Shown: positions 35,864-47,335 of the stretch, in pieces | Numbering within the stretch: position 1 is the first letter of the stretch | Layout: each line of letters opens with the position of its first letter | NCBI RefSeq assembly: GCF_024323335.1 | Contig: NC_066579.1 | Location: 353,407,400-353,471,399 of the forward strand | DNA: 64,000 bases | Direction: 5' to 3' | Source: Lathyrus oleraceus | Lineage: Eukaryota; Streptophyta; Magnoliopsida; Fabales; Fabaceae | The notes under the pieces: generated by a model | The model's input: only the letters and a program-made list of their open reading frames with translations | What the model was told of the DNA's origin: nothing | The model's database searches: none | Program-made: the position numbers and the translations under genes

Positions 35864-37853
35864 ATGCCATCTCGAAGTGAGGAAATGGGTAAGGGTAAGG
35901 CTCGTCGCACAAGGTTCATTGTAAAAGAGTTTCCTAATTCGTCTATGTTTATTCCTATGCACTTTTTGAGTCAAGTGGCTTGTCCGTCTATGCATCCTAC
36001 TCCACCGCCTATGCATCCTACTCCACCCATATTTGGATCTTTCACCGGATTATTATCCACGCCTGATTTTTCTTCATTCCCACCCATATCCGCGATAACT
36101 TTTATTAGTCCTCCTGGATATTGACCTATTATGCATCCCAACATCCCGCATCCCACATATTTTCCGATGCCTTCCATGCAGTCGAGCAGACCTAATTTTC
36201 TGATACCTTCCATGCATTCGAGCGGTCCTAGCTTTCCTATGCCTTCCATGCAGCCTTTTATGCCATATATGGATGCAGGTGGATCTAGCATGCCACATTC
36301 ATCACACATGCATTATGCGCATGATGAGCAACATGATGAGGATGATATTAGTGCTCATGGTCATGGAGATACTAGTGCTCCTGACAGTGCTTATGAGGAG
36401 CGAAGGAGGACACACATTCTGAGAAATGTGCCACCGCAAACAATTAGGAAATACAATGGCAGATTTGTCATTCACCCCAATGGAGGAAGGTAAGTGTTTA
36501 ATATATTATATTTTAAATTTTAAATTTGAGTTGTTTTTTTATTAATACTAACTCAAAATGTTGTTGCTTACCCTTGTGCCACCACATCAAGAAGTATCAA
36601 GTATAACCGAAGTTATTATAGAAAAGTATAAAAAGCTATAGCCGACTTATGGAGCACTTTCCGATGAAGACAAGGAAGATTGATTTAAGTTGTTTCATGT
36701 ATAAGGCTGATTCATTTATTGGGATATTCATGATTATACTTTATTTAATATTTTTTGAACTCATAAAATAATGCAGGAGAATGTTGTAGGGATATTAGAA
36801 ATCAATACAAATTAAAGAAAATTTTGACTTGAAATGTGATGCTCGATTATTTGACACGCTTAGGCGTGTTAGAATTAATTGAGAAAGAAAAGGAACACGC
36901 CCCTGTTGGATATGTGAAGATGTATTTCAAGAGCTTATTGTCCATTGAAATTCAGATACCTTTAAGCAAGTATTTGAAACAGAAAAATAAAAATAGAGCA
37001 TCTAAATTTGGTGGCTGCAACTACGCAGCAGGCAATATTAATGTTGCTGAAATTACACAAAGGATGGTAAATTTATTTATGTTTTACATAAATTTTTATT
37101 TAGAATTTAAATTAAAACTAATTATTTATTTTTTACATATGTTGTCATTTAATTAGCGTGATGAGTTGGGTAGACCTCTGCTTCTTAACGAGATCCCTCT
37201 AGAGACTCATATCAAGAAAAATGTTGTCGATGAACGCTCAAAAAACACTCAAGTAAGTTTTTCTTATATTTAATCATTTTATTTATTTCTTTTTTATGTA
37301 CCTACCTTATTTAAATTATGATAACATCTAATTTATTTATTTTTATAGGAGGAGTATGATAGACAACTTGCCCCTACTCTATCAGAATATCCTGAGTTAC
37401 CTCCACTGCCACCGAAATATCCTACTGATCCTTGTCTGGATTTTCAGACTTGATATGATGTTGTTCGCAGGAAGAGAAAAAATGGGAGAGCGTATGGTGC
37501 TGGAGGATATGCCAAAACAATCAAGCGACGTGATAAGAGTTTCTTAATGAGACTTGCTAATGGAGAAGGAACATCACATCCACCTATATTAACCGTTGAT
37601 ATGCTAGAAATTGTGAGAAACTTAGCGCATATCGAGGCAACACGCGAAGCAACAATAAGAAATGCATAAATGAGGAGAAGACAAGTAGAGATAGAGGAAG
37701 AATTGAGGATGAAAATAACGGAGTAAAGCAATACAGGTTGCAAATGAGCGCACTCATATATTTGAACAATTTATGGCTTTCCATATGAATCAAAGTTTTG
37801 GAGGAGGAAATGAGGAGGATAAGGAGGATGAGGAAAAAGGTAATTAAATTAGT
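35864..37853 (+). pseudogene. Transposase_24-type second CACTA gene (ORF2), decayed
   Basis: Starts MPSRSEEMGKGKARRTRFIV at 35864. A His/Met/Pro-rich stretch with repeated MPSMQ and MHPTPP units follows (to 36493), broken by a stop at 36122-36124. Intron-like gaps separate the later pieces: KNRASKFGGCNYAAGNINVA (to 37066, donor GTAAAT); RDELGRPLLLNEIPLETHIK (37157-37250, donor GTAAGT); and EEYDRQLAPTLSEYPELPPL (from 37349). The last three match the Transposase_24 family pattern as I know it. Stops follow near 37450 and 37670. In En/Spm the second protein binds the subterminal repeats. Confidence 0.65.
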
Positions 37854-38117
37854 TGAAATATGAAATTTTTAATATGTATTTTTAAATTTTATTTTTATTT
37901 CATCTTTAATCATGAATTATTATTATTTTGTTGGATATGGATATAATTTATTTTTATGTCACTTTTAATCATAAATTATTTTATTTTATAAAATTTTAAA
38001 AATATTTATTTATTTATTATAATTGTATTATTATAATTATACTAATATAAATATAATATTATTTTTGTATAATACTGTAAAACAGATATGGATTAATCCT
38101 CACAGAAATAATTAGCA

Positions 38118-38372
38118 ATTTACAAGGGGTTAATCACCTCACAAATTTCAAAATATATATGTTTTTGATAGGTGCTTAGCCACAAGCAAATGACTGTCCC
38201 TCACAAAAGTAAAATATAGGTTCATTTGTTAGGGGCTTATCCCCTAGTAAAATAAGATACGACTGTGCCACTGCTCATACACCTCCAATGCAATAGACTA
38301 AAATTTTTGGATAATATTTTACGAGGGCTTTATCCCCTAACCAATTTGCGAGGAACTTATTACTTAACAAAT
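38118..38372. repeat. Right subterminal palindrome array of CACTA element
   Basis: About five units start near 38121, 38164, 38228, 38318 and 38349. The clearest is TTTGTTAGGGGCTTATCCCC followed by TAGTAAAA. They share the form of the left array. Confidence 0.65.
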
Positions 38373-38375
38373 AAT

Positions 38376-39613
38376 TTATATTATCCTATTTAGCTAAAGG
38401 ACATATCTTCTCATCAATTTTTATTTTATGAAAGTATTTTTGCATTAATGAGAAGTTTATTTTATGAAAGTTTAACCCTTAGCTAAAACTATTTTTTTAT
38501 GGCTTTTCAACCACTATCAATATCATCATTTCAATTAATTAAATAAATATTCAAATACATATCTAGATTGTATTATTCGTGTCTCCCACTTGAAAAATTA
38601 TTATTTATTTATTATTATCAATAAAACAAATATCTATAGACATCTGTCAAAAAAAAAAGATATATGTCGCACTCACACCTAGCTTTTGAAAAGGCCCGAT
38701 GTTATATTTTTCTCGAATGTGATTTTCATTTTTTAACGATTAGGTGCTGTGTATGCTAGCTTAAGAGTTAGCTTCTAAAAGACCACGTTTTTTCTTTTAT
38801 AAGTACGTTGATATGTTGATGTTTTGTACTGCATCATAAAGAAAAATGTTTTGTACTGCAATGCAATACTAACACCTTCTGGAAAGCAAAAAGAAATTAT
38901 TCAGTGTCTACATTTAATAGGATAATAGGATAAGATAGGGTTGAATTTTATCTTTGTTTATCTATTTAGTCTGTCCTGTCTTAAGCCCGTAAAAAACAGG
39001 GTTGATTGACTCACAAATTTAGCACTTAATATTATTTTTGTTGATTAAAGATTAATTAATTATAGTTTTAGAATTCTTGTTAATGATTCTATTTGAAGTG
39101 AAATATTTTGATGGTTTTAAATTTTTATTTACCATTTTATGCTTTTTAACGGTTGGTTTGATGTTTTTTAATTGAAATGTAAAAAAATCTTTTAATCATT
39201 AAAAAAATGAAAAAAAATCTTTAAAAAAAATAAAAGGGAAAGTCCGTTGCCAATCAATCCGTTATTTTGACAGGGTAAGTTGGAATTTTAATCTCAATTT
39301 CACTTGACGGACGTATCCGTCGTACTCTTTTTCTGAAAGACTTAAGACGGAGCGATCCGTTTTACCACTCCAAACAGAGATACTATTATCTATGAGTAGA
39401 GGAAAATTATGAAGAAATTTAAATGAATTCAATTTTTGTTTCACCCTTAATTCAAAAAACCCAAATTAACTTTATTTGATTAAATATATCTTTAATCTTT
39501 CAATTACATTTTGCTATTCTTTCAAATTTCAACGATAAATACTAGAATTTATAATTTATTGAAATAAAAATATATAATTTGAATAATTATATTTTAAAAG
39601 AACTCAACTACAC
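38376..39613. other. AT-rich DNA, no gene seen
   Basis: No coding or RNA feature is supported. Two short palindromes, GACGGACGTATCCGTC (39307) and ACGGAGCGATCCGT (39349), are noted under findings. Confidence 0.5.
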
Positions 39614-39847
39614 TGTTGGAAAAGAAGTACAAAATTGTACCGGGGTCCAAACCCCGCCACTGCTATTATTTAATTTAAATAGTTTACAATATTGATTGCA
39701 TCATAAATATAATGAGGGTGAGTATATTCGAACTCGTTTGAAAAGAATTTATGATTCAATTATTTATATTGGCAATGTAGTTCAATTTTAATGACAATTT
39801 ACTTGTGTTGTAAGTGAGTTGTAACACAAGCAAAATGACACATTTAA

Positions 39848-39849
<2 letters not shown>

Positions 39850-39913
<64 letters not shown>
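39850..39913. repeat. (AT)n microsatellite
   Basis: About 64 bp of AT inside the putative copia LTR. Confidence 0.95.
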
Positions 39914-39915
<2 letters not shown>

Positions 39916-42829
39916 TAATGCTGATTATCTCGCAAAATAAATAATTTTAATAAATTGGTATCAAGAGCATTTGTTCTATCCAAACTTTCATAAATGAAAA
40001 ATAAAAAGTAAAATCTTTAATCAATTCCCTGCAAATCTACTCGTGTTCAAAAGAGAAAACTATGATAAATGATGCACACAAATGAAGTGGATATTTATAT
40101 TTTAAGATGTTCTTGAAATCCTGAATGATGATTTATATGCATTGGAAATCAAATGCAACTGAGGCAAAAAAAGGTTGTTCATCGTGAACTAAGAAAGAAA
40201 GATGGGAAATATTTGTTTATCTATCAATGTGTGGATCAAAACATCTTTGAAAAGAATATTAAGGAATAAATGGCTAAGTTGTATGTGACACACCCTCGAA
40301 GCTATATGGAGGTGATGAGAAATTAAAGAATGTGAAAATGCAATCTTTGAGAAAGTAATATGAGAACACGCAAATGAATGGTTGTGAGAAAGTTACAAAT
40401 TTTTTCTCAAGATTGACGTTACTGACCAATTAGATGAAGTCACATTGTGAGAAGATTATTGAATTGTAAAATGTTAAGAAATTATTGAGAGCCTTAATTG
40501 CCAAATTTTATCACATAGTCGTGAAAATTGAAGATTCCAAGGATATGTTTGAGATGAAGCTTGAAGAATTGCAAACATCATTAGAGGCTCATGAGATAAG
40601 GTTGAAGCATAAGAATTCTGAGAAGGTCACAAAATAAGCTCTACAAGCGAAGTTCTTCAAGAAATCAAAGAATATGCATCAAAGATAAAAAATGGAAAGA
40701 AGAGTGAAAAAAAGAATAAATGAAATGATTAATGAGAAAAACAAGAATGGTGCCTTTCACAACAAGAAATTCAATAAAAAGGTTGATACGAAGGAAATGT
40801 AATGCTTTTGTCGCCAAAATTTGGCCACAATGCATGAGATTTCTATTTCATTAAAGAATTCAATTCAAGTGACAAAGAAGAAGCATAATTTAAAATACAT
40901 GCAATAATAACTTTGATGAGGTGTTACTAATGGCTAATACATATTTTACACAAGATAAGACCAAATGTATGGTACCTTGATACATGCTCCAACAATAACA
41001 TGACAAAAAATACAAATTGTTTTGTCAAGATGATAAATTAGTGAGAAGAGAAATTAGATTTGATGATAATATAAAATTCACATAGGAGAGAATGAGGAAC
41101 ATTCTTGTGAAGAGAAAGGATGGACAAGAAGCAATAATAAGTGTTATGTTATATGTTCCTTCAATGGTAATCAAATTGATTAGTTTGGGTCAATTGCTTG
41201 ACAAGAACTACATATGTTTGACGAAAAATCCAAATTAATTTTAAAAGCACATCTTTCGAATAATAAGACTTTCAAATTTATGATCAACATGTTTCACCAT
41301 CAATGTCTAGAATTAATCACGATTGAGGATCAAAATTGAATTTGGTATCAGAGATATGGACATTTGAATTTTAGAAATTCTAGCCTAATGCATATGAAGA
41401 AAATGGTGTATGACCTTCCTCATATCAAAATTTCAAGGAAATAATGTGAAGAGTTTTGTGTAGCCAAGCAGACAAGGAAGTCATTCAAGCATTACTTGCT
41501 TATTAAATCAAAGTAGAAGTTGAAGATTATTCATTTAGATGTACGCAGGTCTTTTGAAGTAAATTCAATAGGAAGTAACTGCTATTTTCTAATATTTATA
41601 TATGGATACACGAAGTATATGTGTATTTATTTAATGCAGAATAAGAGTGAAATATTCACTAAATTCAATAAATTTAAGTTCTTAGTTGAAAAATAGGCTT
41701 AATGTGAATTGAGAACTAATGAAGGAGGTGAATATACTTCAACTGAACTTGTACAATTCTGTGAGAGTGGAAGAATTGAGTATGAGCTAATAACTTCATA
41801 CACACTTCAGAATAATGGCATTGATGAAAGAAATAATAGAAGCATATTGAACATGACAAGAAGCATGTTTCAGGCTATATAATTTCTAAATCACTTATGG
41901 GGAAAAGCAACCTCAACAACGGTATATATCATCAATATATGTCCAACACGAAAGTTAATGCACAAGACACCATATGAATCTTGGATAGGTTTAAAGCCAA
42001 GGGTTGGTCACTTCAAAAAATTTAGATCACTTCGATTTAGAAATGTACTTCAAATTTTTTAGATCACTTCGATTTAGAAATGTACTTGAGCAATTAAGAA
42101 GTAAAGGTGTATAGGATGGGAAAATACATATATGGATTAAAATAAGTACCTAGAGAATGAAACAAAAATAATTGTTAGTTTTTTCAATAAGTTAAGATTC
42201 AACAAATGCACACAGAATTATGGAGTGTATGTGAAAGATTTAGTGAGTATGACCAAATCATTATTTTCCTATGTGTAGATGATATATTAGTAATAAGAAC
42301 AAATGAAGCTGAATTGACAAGATTCAAGGCCATCATGAATAATGAAATTAAGATTCCAAACCTAGGGAACTTGGCATATTACTAAGAATGGAGTTTGTGA
42401 ACACATAATTTGGTGTTTTCTAGAACTAGAAAAAAATGTAGAAAATATCTTGAAGAAGTTCAAGATGATTAGTTGCAACCCCCACAATCCCTCCCATGGA
42501 GACTAGTACAAAGCTGAAGAAGGATACAAATGATGAGCTTGAAGATGATTTTTTTAAAGAAAATTGTTGTCTCACTAAAATACCTATGCAACAATAGACC
42601 AAATATTTGCCAAAGTATTGGCTTGGTAAGTAGATTCATGGAGAAACCTATATCATGTCATCTACTAGAGCTAAAAGAAACTCTATGAATAACCTATTTT
42701 GCCTCAGTTGGGTAAAACTTACCTCGATTTAACGAAGAGTGTCGTGGTAAGTCGCAATTGTTTCCCTCGGTGTACATGCAAACTAGGGGAAAGGTGGAAC
42801 TTGTAGTAGGTTTGATCCCTTACAATTTT

Positions 42830-42830
<1 letters not shown>

Positions 42831-42893
<63 letters not shown>

Positions 42894-42967
42894 TTTTTGA
42901 AATCACACTACTTTACCTCTTAGTGTTTATAATACCCTTTTGGTGCGCGCGCGCGCGCACACACACA

Positions 42968-43036
<69 letters not shown>
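42831..43036. repeat. Compound (CA)n(TA)n and (GC)n(AC)n(TA)n microsatellites
   Basis: (CA)n 42831-42844 and (TA)n to 42889. Then alternating GTGCGCGC..ACACAC at 42943-42968 and (AT)n 42971-43036. Confidence 0.95.
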
Positions 43037-43038
<2 letters not shown>

Positions 43039-43964
43039 ATTGTTTTATTAAAATACAATATTTTTTATTTTACATTGTTTTGGTTTCAATCAACAATTAT
43101 AAATTTTTGATGAATTTGATTCGTCATCATCACTGTCAATCTTGGAGAAAAAAAAATTCTGGATTTGTTGCATACCTATTGCTTTACATGCAATATATTT
43201 TCTATGACTTTTTACATTTGTTTCTGATATAAAATAAAAAAAGTTAGATAAATAAAATAAATATTTAGATAGAAGATAGAATATTATGTAAAAACACCAA
43301 TCTTGAACCAAAAAAATTTCTGCACTTGTAATCCACCCAAGAGATCATTTTGAAACTTCTTTAAGTTTCACTATTTTTATAGCAAATGCTTTTCATATCA
43401 ACGTTTGAGTTTCATAATGTAGCGTCCAAGAAATATCATGGTGGTGTTTGCATTTTTATTGGATGTAAAAGGTTTCTTGTGGATTGATGTGTTGATAATT
43501 TCTTGAGCGTTGTTACTTTATCAATGTACGGCCAAGATTCACTGTAGACAAACCTGTGTAACGTTTTCCCTCAATTTGTACTCAAAACTGAGGTAAAAGG
43601 TTATTACTTTTTTAATTAAAAGAGGAAATAAAATAGGAACTTTTTCCCTCAGTTTCAAAATCCACACAGGTAATAAATTATTTCCATTGTAAAAAAATGG
43701 TGAATTATAAAAAAATGAAAGTAACATATATTGTTTCCTTTTTAAATTTTTTTAACAATCACCAATTTCTGTGTAATATTCAAACAAAGGACTATATTCA
43801 AGTCAAAATTTTCAAGATCTTGTTTTGTGAAATAACAACATTGCAATATGATTAGGAATACATTTTTCAATGTTATTAACCTAAGAAAATAATATATTAT
43901 AGAATGTTTTCTTTGACTAACAATATTGGGAAGTCATTCCAAAATACAACAATGTTTTCTTACC

Positions 43965-44060
43965 ATTCAAAATTGGCAAGAGATGGAAACAACAACCACA
44001 ACAACAATAATAATATTAATAACAACAATAACAACAATAACAACAACAACAACGACAAAA
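43965..44060. repeat. (AAC)n/(AAT)n microsatellite
   Basis: Interrupted AAC, AAT and AAAT units inside the CACTA derivative. Confidence 0.85.
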
Positions 44061-44782
44061 ATAACACCATAATGTGAGATAGATTGCAAGAATAGATTTT
44101 TTTTTTGTTTAAGGTTGATGTTAGAAGAACAACAATAGAAAATTAAATAATTTTTCTATCTTGTAGTCAGTCCCGAAGAATGATGCTTACATGTTTGGAG
44201 CGACTGTATATGAGTTAGATTTAAGGTACAACTTAGTGATCGAATCCTTTTATATTTAAATGTGAGTATCAAACCCCTCGGTTATTAGAGTAACCGGTGA
44301 CATAAATTATTTAATTGTTAAATAAAAATAAAATAAAAAGAAAGGTTCCACTTTTAAAGAAATAAAAACCCTGAATTAGTTTACCCCTATAACTGAGGCA
44401 ACAAATAATATTTTTTTTATAAAATAAATGTGGTGCATCTAGGAATTATACCTCGGTTTCTTATTGGGTGAGGTGAAAGTGTTATCAAAAATATATTATT
44501 TGTAATAGTGAATTCTCAAATAAATCAAAGGCATTTCAAACCATGGTATACTCATTCCAAATCACAAGAATATGAAAAGGGAGGTTAATGCCTATGGCTA
44601 TTCAGATTCAGATTGTGGAGGAGATTAAAATGATAAGAAATGTACATTAGGGTACTTGTTCATGATCAGAGAAAATTCATTTTCATGGAGTTCAAATAAT
44701 CAAGGGATCATGGCTATATTATCTTATGAGACACATTATGTTGTAACCTCTTCTGCAACTTTTTAAGTATTGTGGATTGAAA

Positions 44783-45150
44783 TATTCAAACGGTAGGCTA
44801 AGTGCGGCCATCATATGAACATTCGGGAAAGAAGAAGAATATTACTCCCACCCCAATCTTTTTCAATCGAATTATTTATGAAATTTGTATGACGAATCAA
44901 GTTGGGTTTCTTTAACGGATGACGAGTATTCGAACGGTTGGCTAAGTGCGGCCATCCCACGAGTACTCGGAGAAAAGAGGAGAAAATTACTTCTGCCCTA
45001 ATCCTTTTTCATCCATGAAAGAAATTAAATTTATTTGGTTATTTAGAAGTATTTTGATGCGATTGGCGAATGTTCAAACGGTAGCTAAGTGCGGCCATCA
45101 CATGAATATTCGAGAAATGAGAAGAAAATTACTTCCACCCCAATCTTTTT
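44783..45150. repeat. Tandem repeat, about 140-bp period, three units
   Basis: Units start near 44783, 44928 and 45068. Each holds TTCRAACGGTxGGCTAAGTG, CGGCCATC and a GAAAATTACTTCYxCCCCAA block. The array begins exactly where the copia RNase H reading stops. Confidence 0.85.
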
Positions 45151-45568
45151 TAATCAATTACTTATTGCAAAAAGAGTTTAATGATTAACAACTTAATGTT
45201 AGATTAATTATTTGATTATGAAAGCATTTGAATGATCAGAGGAAAATATATTTGACCTTGGATTCAATTTGGATTTGATTTGGGAAAAAGGGCTCGACGT
45301 TAGATCAAGTGCTATAATTTTGCTCTTTTCTAAAAATGGTTAATTTTAATCTTTGAGTTAATCATTAACTAACATAATAAGAACAAAAATAAAGAAAAAC
45401 AGTAAAATTATTACACGTTACGGGAATAGGGGTATAATTTGTTGAATGGGGGTATAATAAAGTGATTAACAATACAAACCCAACAAACAAATTGTAAACA
45501 GACAAGGAACTCAATGTAAAAATACACATGAGAAAGACAAGGGATTATAAATAAATTGGTGTTTAAAG
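45151..45568. other. AT-rich DNA, no gene seen
   Basis: No supported feature. Confidence 0.4.
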
Positions 45569-45943
45569 TAATAAATTTAGCTCTATGTTAAGCTAAATTA
45601 AAGTGGATTTATGTAGCAATTACCCTATAAGAAGTCGGACAACAAACTATATGTGTCTAAGAGATTTCTGAAAGCTAAATTAGATTTAAGATTCGAAATC
45701 GCAACGCAACAAACTGTACAGCAGCAATTCGATGAATTATGTACAATACTTACAAAAGGTAAAAACAACCCGAATTTAAAATAATAAATTTAGTGTTATG
45801 TTATGCTAGCTTAAGGTGAATTCATGTAGGAACTATTCTATAAGAAGTCAGTCAGCAAAATTTATGTGTCTAAGCGATTTCTGAAAGCTAAATTGAATTT
45901 AAACTCTGAAATCGCAACGTAATAAAAGGCAGTAGCAACCAAA
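45569..45943. repeat. Diverged tandem duplication, 213-bp offset
   Basis: 45569-45733 is repeated at 45782-45943. Shared blocks include TAATAAATTTAG, CTATAAGAAGTC, ATGTGTCTAAG and GATTTCTGAAAGCTAAATT. Confidence 0.8.
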
Positions 45944-46773
45944 ACATTTTACATTATTTATGGATTACATCGAACCGAATATCAACTACTGCACATAATG
46001 CCATTTAGACCAAAACTCATTAATTCAAAAGTGAATATAGACTTAATTAATCAACACATAAAAACTAGCTATCATATTTTTTTATAAGAAAGAAAAAAAA
46101 CAAATGCAAAGAAATAATATTTTAACAAATAAAATACAATATAGTTTACAAAATTAGAAAGAAGTAATCCTTGAAACCAAAAAAACAATATCCACTTAAT
46201 AAAACAATATAAAAAAAGCAAGTAACAAAAAATTGAAATGAAAAGTAAAAGAGCAACAAAAATAAACAGTTACACGTTGAAGCTTGCCGACAATGTCTGT
46301 TTCTCACGGTTGTGAACAGTGAGGTTGAAGTCATTGTGGTTTGTCACGGTTATGCATATGGTGTCTATGAGGGGGTGGTTTTCCTGATTTAGATGTTGGT
46401 TGCGAGGGTGGTCTGGCGGTTAGGGTAAGGTGGAGTACGGCGTTAGAACAATTTTATGGAGGTTATATGGTGTTTTTCGGTCGAATTTAGAGGATATGAT
46501 GGTCGTGTGGTGTTTTCGTTGTGAGCCAGTGGCAGTGGTCCGACCAGAGACTTGAACAGGGAGAGTTTCATATGGTGGACGCTGAGTGATAACTCAATGA
46601 AGAAGAATAAGAAAATGAGTGAACAGGAGTTTGTTATGAGTAATAGTGTAAAGGAAAAAAGTGAAGTTTATGTGGTATATGAATGAGATGGAGAGGTTAG
46701 TAAGTAGTTCTACGTATAGCGAAGAAGAAGCAATGCTTCTGAGTAGTTGTACGTATAACTCAACCAATCTGTT
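45944..46773. other. Undetermined, probably transposon-derived
   Basis: An AT-rich stretch is followed by a more balanced 46270-46770 block. I could not assign coding content. Confidence 0.3.
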
Positions 46774-47154
46774 TGTAGAACCAAAAATTTATTCTGGTTG
46801 ACATTTTAAACATTATCCAAAACGAAATGCATGCTATGATGAGTAGGTGATGCATATGTCTTATGAATGTATAGATTTACTGATCGATAAATCGTGAATA
46901 GATAATCAGATGCAAAGTAATCAACTCTTGGACTCTTTGTTTCTAATTCTCAGTCACAATCAAAGCCCTATAAAGATTCAAATGACAATTGTGCTCTTGA
47001 CAATCACCTTCTGGACCTCTGAAACATGATGCAATGGAATGGACTATGCACTGAGATTGAGAAGACAAACCTTTTGACTTCTTAATCAACAGATGAGTGA
47101 ACGAATGTCATAAATACCAGATAAAAATTCTAGAACTCCTAACTTTTCATCTAA

Positions 47155-47335
47155 ACCCCGACTCCAAACAACAAAACGGAATCAGAATGCCAATATATGG
47201 ACTTAGATCCGACTCCAAGCAACAAAACGGAAACAGAATGCCAATATATGGACTTAAATCCGACTCCAAACAACAAAACAAAGCGGAAACAGAATGCCAA
47301 TATATGGACTTAAATCCGACTCCAAACAACAAACA
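47155..47335. repeat. Minisatellite, 51-bp period, 3.5 units
   Basis: Repeats of CGACTCCAAACAACAAAACG plus GAAACAGAATGCCAATATATG plus GACTTAAATC. The third unit is 6 bp longer. The open frames across it simply translate the repeat. Confidence 0.9.

Larger units (their letters stand above)
42688..44510. mobile_element. Non-autonomous CACTA derivative inserted in the copia element
   Basis: The right end TTTGTAATAGTG (44499-44510) is the inverse of CACTATTACAAA, a CACTA-type terminus. The left end AATAACCTATTTTGCC (42688 on) resembles the next bases of the same inverted repeat but lacks about ten terminal bases. Both sides carry palindromic CCTCGGTT..AACYGAGG units (42702, 43567, 44450). There is no coding capacity. 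It separates reverse transcriptase from RNase H of the host copia element. Confidence 0.55.
39614..44780 (+). mobile_element. Decayed Ty1/copia element, interrupted by a CACTA derivative
   Basis: A possible 5' LTR (39614 to about 39955, starting TGTTGGAAAAG) contains an (AT)n run at 39850-39913. The primer site TGGTATCAAGAGC is at 39957. Internal pieces follow to 42687 and resume after the insertion at 44511-44780. No 3' LTR was found. Confidence 0.65.
40270..44780 (+). pseudogene. Copia gag-pol remnant, split
   Basis: Gag: MFEMKLEELQTSLEAHEIRL near 40540. A ruined zinc knuckle, CFCRQNLATMHE, is near 40803. Protease WYLDTCSNNNMTKN is near 40970. The integrase region spans 41340-42060: WYQRYGHLNFRNSSLMHMKK, IHLDVRRSFEV, LRTNEGGEYTSTELVQFCES, then a ruined QNNGIDERNNRS. 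Reverse transcriptase CVDDILVIRTNEAELTRFK is near 42270. After the CACTA derivative, RNase H resumes with YGYSDSDCGGD near 44600. Stops are frequent, and part of reverse transcriptase between 42100 and 42200 appears deleted. Confidence 0.7.

Noticed and set aside
44783..45150. Spaced repeats considered as a CRISPR-like array
   Set aside because: The host is a plant nuclear genome, the units are long and diverged with no unique spacers, and there are no cas genes. The 21-bp palindromes at 59264 fail on the same grounds.
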